Shown here one piece after another: positions 60,003-64,000 of a stretch of 64,000 bases of DNA; within the stretch, counting starts at the first letter, position 1; each line of letters opens with the position of its first letter. Made by a program: the position numbers and the translations under genes. The DNA is taken from NCBI RefSeq assembly GCF_900100205.1, contig NZ_FNEQ01000009.1, positions 62,001 to 126,000 of the forward strand. The letters run 5' to 3'. The notes beneath the pieces are model-generated. The model saw only the letters and a program-made list of their open reading frames with translations. It did no database searches and had not been told where the DNA came from. Origin of the DNA: Duganella sp. OV510. Its GTDB lineage: Bacteria; Pseudomonadota; Gammaproteobacteria; Burkholderiales; Burkholderiaceae_D.

Positions 60003-61532
60003 ATGACCATCATAAAGCAAGAAGACCTGATTGAATCCGTTGCCGCCGCACTCCAGTACATCAGCTACTACCACCCTGCTGACTACATCGAGCACCTGGC
60101 CCGCGCCTACGAGCACGAGCAAAGCCCGGCGGCGAAAGACGCCATCGCGCAGATCCTGACCAACTCGCGCATGTGCGCCGAGGGCAAGCGTCCGATCTGC
60201 CAGGACACCGGCATCGTCAACGTCTTCCTGAAGATCGGCATGGGCGTGCGCTTCGAGGGCTTCAGCGGCACCGTCACCGACGCCGTCAATGAAGGTGTGC
60301 GCCGCGCCTACAACTTCGATGACAACAAGCTGCGCGCGTCGATCGTCGCCGACCCGCACTTCGACCGCAAGAACACCAAGGACAACACGCCAGCCGTGGT
60401 GCACATGGAGCTGGTCGAAGGCAACACCGTTGACGTCAAGGTCGCAGCCAAAGGCGGCGGCTCGGAAAACAAATCCAAGATGATCATGATGAATCCATCC
60501 GATTCGCTGATCGACTGGGTACTGAAAACCGTGCCAACCATGGGTGCCGGCTGGTGCCCGCCTGGCATGCTGGGCATCGGCATCGGCGGCACCGCCGAGA
60601 AGGCAATGCTGATGGCAAAAGAAGTGCTGATGGAAGACATCGACATGTTCGAACTGAAGCAGCGCGGCCCGCAGAACAAGCTGGAAGAACTGCGTATCGA
60701 ACTGTGCGACAAGATCAACGCGCTGGGCATCGGCGCGCAAGGCCTGGGCGGCCTGACCACCGTGCTGGACGTGAAGATCATGATGCACCCGACCCACGCC
60801 GCATCGAAGCCAGTCGCCATGATTCCGAACTGCGCCGCCACCCGCCACGGCCACTTCGTGCTGGACGGCTCCGGCCCTGCCTACATGACACCGCCACCGC
60901 TGTCGACCTGGCCGGATGTGTCGTGGGCGCCGGACACCGAGAAATCGCAGCGCGTCAATCTGGACACGCTGACCAAGGAAGAAGTCGCATCGTGGAAGCC
61001 AGGCCAGACCCTGCTGTTGAACGGCAAGATGCTGACCGGCCGCGACGCCGCGCACAAGCGCATCCAGGACATGCTGGCCAAAGGCGAAGAACTGCCGGTG
61101 GACTTCAAGAACCGCGTCATCTACTACGTTGGCCCGGTTGATCCGGTGCGTGACGAAGTGGTCGGCCCGGCTGGCCCAACCACTGCCACCCGCATGGACA
61201 AGTTCACCGACATGATGCTGGAGAAAACCGGCCTGATCGCGATGATCGGCAAGGCCGAGCGCGGCCCGGCGGCGATCGAGTCAATCAAGAAACACCAGTC
61301 GGCCTACCTGATGGCGGTGGGCGGTTCGGCCTACCTGGTATCGAAAGCCATCAAGGAATCGCGTGTGCTGGGCTTTGCCGACATGGGCATGGAAGCCATC
61401 TACGAATTCGACGTGGTGGACATGCCAGTCACCGTGGCAGTTGATTCGGCCGGCACCTCGGTGCACAACACCGGCCCGGCGGAATGGAAGGCCCGCATCG
61501 AGCAGCTGAACGTGCCTGTCGTGACTGCCTGA
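60003..61532 (+). CDS. fumA: Class I fumarate hydratase (iron-sulfur)
   Basis: The 509-residue enzyme catalyses fumarate to malate in the TCA cycle using an oxygen-sensitive [4Fe-4S] cluster. Both halves of the class I enzyme are present as one chain: the alpha part (ICQDTGIVNVFLKIGMGV, KGGGSENKSKM, GIGGTAEKAML) and the beta part (GPVDPVRDEVVGPAGPTTATRMD, FADMGMEAIYEFDV). Cys residues in ICQDTG, GWCPPG and NCAATRHG are placed to bind the cluster. The stop overlaps the murI start by one base (TGATG). Confidence 0.95.
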   Translation: MTIIKQEDLIESVAAALQYISYYHPADYIEHLARAYEHEQSPAAKDAIAQILTNSRMCAEGKRPICQDTGIVNVFLKIGMGVRFEGFSGTVTDAVNEGVRRAYNFDDNKLRASIVADPHFDRKNTKDNTPAVVHMELVEGNTVDVKVAAKGGGSENKSKMIMMNPSDSLIDWVLKTVPTMGAGWCPPGMLGIGIGGTAEKAMLMAKEVLMEDIDMFELKQRGPQNKLEELRIELCDKINALGIGAQGLGGLTTVLDVKIMMHPTHAASKPVAMIPNCAATRHGHFVLDGSGPAYMTPPPLSTWPDVSWAPDTEKSQRVNLDTLTKEEVASWKPGQTLLLNGKMLTGRDAAHKRIQDMLAKGEELPVDFKNRVIYYVGPVDPVRDEVVGPAGPTTATRMDKFTDMMLEKTGLIAMIGKAERGPAAIESIKKHQSAYLMAVGGSAYLVSKAIKESRVLGFADMGMEAIYEFDVVDMPVTVAVDSAGTSVHNTGPAEWKARIEQLNVPVVTA

Positions 61533-62362
61533 TGCACATCGCCCGCTCACCCAGCGCCCCCATCGGCGTGTTTGACTCCGGCGTGGGCGGGCTGTCGGTG
61601 CTGCGCCATATCCGCGCGCAGTATCCGAACGAACACCTGATGTATGTGGCCGATTCCGGCCATGCGCCCTACGGCGACAAGACCGAAGAGTATGTGGTCG
61701 AACGGGCGCTGGCGGTGACCGGGTTCCTGCTGTCGCATGGCGCCAAGGCGCTGGTGGTCGCATGCAATACCGCCACCGTGGCCGCCATCAAGGCAGTGCG
61801 CTTGCGCTACAGCGATCTGCCGGTGGTTGGCGTCGAACCAGGCCTGAAGCCGGCTGCCGCCGCGACGAAAAATGGCAAGGTCGGCGTGCTGGCGACGGCG
61901 CGCACGCTGAAGGGCGAGAAGTTCCTGCAACTGCGCGAGCAGATCAGTGCTGCCACGCAGGCCGAGTTCCTGCTGCAACCGGCGGTTGGCCTGGTCGATG
62001 AAATCGAAAAAGGCGACCTGCAGGCGCCGGCCATCCACACCATGCTGGAAAAATACGTCGCCCCGCTGCTGGACCAGGGCGCAGACACGCTGGTGCTGGG
62101 CTGCACGCACTACCCGTTCGTCAGGCAAGGCATCGAGCGTGTGCTGCACGACCATGCGCGTGATGACGTGACGCTGATCGATACCGGCGACGCCGTGGCG
62201 CGCCAACTGGGCCGTCTGCTGGAAGGCGCCGGCCTGCTGCGTCCCGAGCTAAAACCGGACGCCACGCTGCGCGGTTACACCACTGGCGAGGCCGCAGCGC
62301 TGACACAAGCCTTCAACGATTTGCTGGGATTACAGCCCGAGGTCGAAAAGATTGATGTTTAA
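61532..62362 (+). CDS. murI: Glutamate racemase
   Basis: The 276-residue enzyme makes D-glutamate for peptidoglycan. Both catalytic cysteines are present, in VACNTATVAAI and LGCTHYPF, together with the N-terminal IGVFDSGVGGLSVL. The ATG at 61532 lies in the fumarase stop (TGATG), which suggests coupled translation; an upstream in-frame ATG would run back through fumarase. Length is normal. Confidence 0.95.
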   Translation: MHIARSPSAPIGVFDSGVGGLSVLRHIRAQYPNEHLMYVADSGHAPYGDKTEEYVVERALAVTGFLLSHGAKALVVACNTATVAAIKAVRLRYSDLPVVGVEPGLKPAAAATKNGKVGVLATARTLKGEKFLQLREQISAATQAEFLLQPAVGLVDEIEKGDLQAPAIHTMLEKYVAPLLDQGADTLVLGCTHYPFVRQGIERVLHDHARDDVTLIDTGDAVARQLGRLLEGAGLLRPELKPDATLRGYTTGEAAALTQAFNDLLGLQPEVEKIDV

Positions 62363-62400
62363 GCCAGCTGGCCGGGATCGAAACAATGCTCAAATTAAAT

Positions 62401-62429
62401 TTGCAGGAATCGAAACTGGCTTGTATAAT
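62401..62429 (+). promoter_or_regulatory. tRNA-His promoter
   Basis: TTGCAG (62401-62406), a 17-bp spacer and a perfect TATAAT (62424-62429) lie 41 bases before the tRNA-His gene. Confidence 0.75.
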
Positions 62430-62470
62430 TCTGGCTCGTTGTTCAGCGCTAGTTGAATAACAAAACAGCG

Positions 62471-62546
62471 GTGGCTGTAGCTCAGTTGGTAGAGTCCAGG
62501 ATTGTGATTCCTGTTGTCGTGGGTTCGAGCCCCATCAGCCACCCCA
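62471..62546 (+). tRNA. tRNA-His (GTG)
   Basis: A 76-nt cloverleaf: acceptor GTGGCTG/CAGCCAC, anticodon GTG at 62504-62506 in the loop ATTGTGATT, T-loop GGTTCGAGCC and encoded CCA. The extra 5' G of histidine tRNAs is at 62470. Confidence 0.97.
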
Positions 62547-62642
62547 AAAAATTCAAATAGATCAAAGACTTACGAGAAATTGATTTATTTCGCAAAGTGA
62601 AATTTCCGACGAGTTTAGAAATTTTCCGACAGCGTGTAAAAG

Positions 62643-62665
62643 AGCCGGCATTTGCTGGCTTTTTT
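62643..62665 (+). terminator. Terminator downstream of tRNA-His
   Basis: AGCCGGC-ATTT-GCTGGCT (one G-U pair) is followed by five T. About 95 bp of AT-rich sequence with two TTTCCGAC repeats separates it from the tRNA. Confidence 0.75.
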
Positions 62666-62702
62666 ATTTGGCGGGCCTACACCAGCAGGATTAGATTGGC
62701 GG

Positions 62703-63152
62703 TCATTTTGCTCGCTGACCATGCAGAAGCTGGAAGGGTTTAATTTCGGGCTTTTCGGTCAGCGCCTCAAGATTTCGAATCCACCACATCTGAACGACCT
62801 GTTGCAGCCGACCATCCGCCGGATCTCGCTCCAGCACCCAACCCTCATAAATCTGTCCGTCCTTGTTCCAATCGAACAACACCGGATTATTAAGGTGGGC
62901 GATGCTGCCGAGAGCTGACGCAGATGCCCTCAACTCAAGAACGCCGTGAGTGCGGTAGGCCATTCCAGAGCGCGCACCATTCCCGTCCATCCGGTTTATG
63001 TAGCCAATCAATGGTTCGGCAGTGGTCAGCTCTGCATAGGAGAGCTTGAAACCACGGCCACGCAAGACGATAACCGCCACCTTCTGGCCAGCCGGCGTAT
63101 CGGTCTTAGGGCATCCGCCCTCAGCAATGTAGGAATGCGTTTCACTGTACAT
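62703..63152 (-). CDS. Hypothetical protein
   Basis: The 149-residue soluble protein has an alpha/beta look (VAVIVLRGRGFKLSYAEL, LIGYINRMDG, NNPVLFDWNKDGQIYEGW). No family was recognised. It is the first of several minus-strand genes with accessory character after tRNA-His, so an insertion at that tRNA is possible, though no attachment repeat was found in the window. Confidence 0.6.
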   Translation of the reverse strand: MYSETHSYIAEGGCPKTDTPAGQKVAVIVLRGRGFKLSYAELTTAEPLIGYINRMDGNGARSGMAYRTHGVLELRASASALGSIAHLNNPVLFDWNKDGQIYEGWVLERDPADGRLQQVVQMWWIRNLEALTEKPEIKPFQLLHGQRAK

Positions 63153-63233
63153 AAATACAGTATATATAGCGCCTTAACACTTGGCAACGGCGAGAAGACT
63201 GGGCTCGCCCTGTCACGCGGGCATGCCTCGAAA

Positions 63234-63263
63234 TTGATACATGCAGCAAATTTGATGTATAAT
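63234..63263 (+). promoter_or_regulatory. Promoter of the candidate small RNA
   Basis: TTGATA (63234-63239), an 18-bp spacer and a perfect TATAAT (63258-63263) face a short region with no plus-strand gene. Confidence 0.6.
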
Positions 63264-63269
63264 CCTTCC

Positions 63270-63341
63270 TAAGTCGTTCGCATTTCGTCCCGTATCCCGT
63301 CAGCAGAGTGGGCTCTTACCGTGGAATGCAGCGACTTTTTT
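63270..63341 (+). ncRNA. Candidate ~72-nt small RNA
   Basis: From the predicted start the transcript folds back on itself. AAGTCG (63271-63276) pairs with CGACTT (63332-63337), GCATT (63280-63284) pairs with AATGC (63325-63329), and an inner AGAG-TGGG-CTCT hairpin lies at 63305-63316. It ends in a run of six T (63336-63341), as Rho-independent terminators do. Promoter, closed fold and terminator all point to one short RNA. Confidence 0.5.
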
Positions 63342-63856
63342 CATTTCTGCCCCACCAGCTTTAGCGCCACTGGCACCGCTGGCACCGCTGACGCCGCCCA
63401 CAACAACAACCCCTCCCTCGTCCAGCGATCTTCGATGCTCTCCCGACCCGCAGTGGACTTGGCGTAAACGCTAGCGACATTGTTATAGCTTAAACGGCCC
63501 ATCTGCTTATTCGGATGAACAGCGATGATAATGGGCGCCATGTTCTTAACTTCATAGGTCAGGACTGCCGAGCCCGGATTGTCCAGGTGCCCCTTAAACA
63601 CTGCTTTCGGCATTTCCAGCATCGCGTAAATCCGCTCCAGAGTCCCCTTCGGGATGCCGTGCTCGAAATACACTTTGCCCACGACCTTACCAGTAATAGC
63701 CAGCTGCAAATCCGGCATACCCAAGTCAAGAAGCACCTGCGGCGTCTTACCAATCGGCAAGATAACCTGATTGTTCGACTTCTGCTTCGCCTCATCGTCT
63801 TGTGTCATCGACTTCAACAGCAAGCCCAGGGCGGTTTTAAAGGCTGGATTTTCCAT
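63341..63856 (-). CDS. MuF-C-like (Barnase/EndoU/RelE-type) domain protein
   Basis: The 171-residue protein resembles the phage MuF C-terminal domain family: LPIGKTPQVLLDLGMPDLQLAIT, then HGIPKGTLERIYAMLEMPKAVF and AVLTYEVKNMAPIIIAVHPN. That family is a predicted metal-independent nuclease or toxin fold in phage and polymorphic toxins. The C terminus is hydrophobic (LLLWAASAVPAVPVALKLVG). Here it stands alone without the MuF head part. Its stop codon abuts the end of the small RNA on the other strand. Confidence 0.6.
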   Translation of the reverse strand: MENPAFKTALGLLLKSMTQDDEAKQKSNNQVILPIGKTPQVLLDLGMPDLQLAITGKVVGKVYFEHGIPKGTLERIYAMLEMPKAVFKGHLDNPGSAVLTYEVKNMAPIIIAVHPNKQMGRLSYNNVASVYAKSTAGRESIEDRWTREGLLLWAASAVPAVPVALKLVGQK

Positions 63857-63885
63857 GTTCTACTCGTATGTTGTTATTTTTAAAC

Positions 63886-64000
63886 CTACGCGACTTTAAG
63901 CATAGGTTTCTTGCTGCTTACACGCTTCGCCTTTGCCACACGTGCCGCCTCTCTAGCTTGGATTTCTTCTTGGGCGAATGGCTGTAACACGTCGATCAGG
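63886..64000 (-). CDS. C-terminal end of a gene that continues beyond the window
   Basis: The last 38 codons (LIDVLQPFAQEEIQAREAA..., Lys-rich end SSKKPMLKVA) are open to the window edge on the minus strand. Spacing to the next gene (29 bp) and orientation fit one transcript with the MuF-C-like gene. Too short to assign. Confidence 0.5.
   Translation of the reverse strand, partial: LIDVLQPFAQEEIQAREAARVAKAKRVSSKKPMLKVA

Noticed and set aside
62547..62702. Attachment repeat of an element inserted at tRNA-His
   Set aside because: No second copy of the tRNA-His 3' end was found before the window ends, so insertion there cannot be shown.

Overview
The window looks like a chromosome segment of a beta-proteobacterium, most likely Oxalobacteraceae (Duganella / Massilia / Janthinobacterium relatives). 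The basis is a GC-rich backbone with tightly packed genes, a DUF3422 protein, the order acs - TIGR00645 membrane protein - class I fumarase - murI, and a polysaccharide locus built around a TonB-dependent receptor. The genus is inferred from protein resemblance, not from any marker gene.

Layout. 1-12.0 kb is housekeeping and general metabolism: a CYTH/CHAD protein, a LysE exporter, a LysR regulator divergent from a degenerate HAD protein, a short NDH-2-like flavoprotein, DinB, D-lactate dehydrogenase, DUF3422 and three alpha/beta hydrolases. 12.0-32.9 kb is a xyloglucan utilisation locus. One minus-strand operon runs TonB receptor - GH35 - GH31 (with PA14) - GH39 - GH95; next come xylR-xylF, a secreted Exop_C-like/SGNH esterase/GH74 xyloglucanase whose reading frame is broken at a run of nine A residues, and a GH43-MFS pair under a different palindromic operator. 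Two of the transcripts share an almost identical promoter/operator box (a -10 and -35 at the same spacing, overlapped by TTGGTGAATTTCGYAA on the coding strand); a diverged copy lies in front of xylR. This suggests one pentose-responsive AraC-type regulon. In the expected pathway the GH74 protein cuts (acetylated) xyloglucan outside the cell, the TonB receptor imports oligosaccharides, and GH35, GH95, GH31 and possibly GH39/GH43 strip galactose, fucose, xylose and other side sugars. The sugar isomerase/kinase and the XylG/XylH transporter subunits are not in the window.

33.2-37.1 kb holds two near-identical uridine kinase genes around a diguanylate cyclase, then an intact IS4-family element with perfect 22-bp inverted repeats and a 9-bp target duplication. 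37.27-57.04 kb is a genomic island inserted in the 3' end of tRNA-Ser(GGA). It is bounded by 15-bp direct repeats, with a tyrosine integrase at the left end and AlpA plus a primase/helicase protein at the right end. Its cargo is mostly unassigned but defence-like: an OLD-type ATPase/TOPRIM protein, a LOTUS(OST-HTH)-like gene with an unknown partner, a membrane protein with internal repeats and an SH3 domain, and a large nuclease/STAND-like NTPase followed by a coupled or frameshifted HEAT-like second ORF. Several degraded genes lie between them.

57.0-62.5 kb returns to the core chromosome (tRNA-Ser, acs, TIGR00645, fumarase, murI, tRNA-His). Downstream of tRNA-His are accessory genes on the minus strand, including a MuF-C-like nuclease-fold protein, and a candidate small RNA with its own promoter and terminator. 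No rRNA genes or CRISPR arrays were seen.
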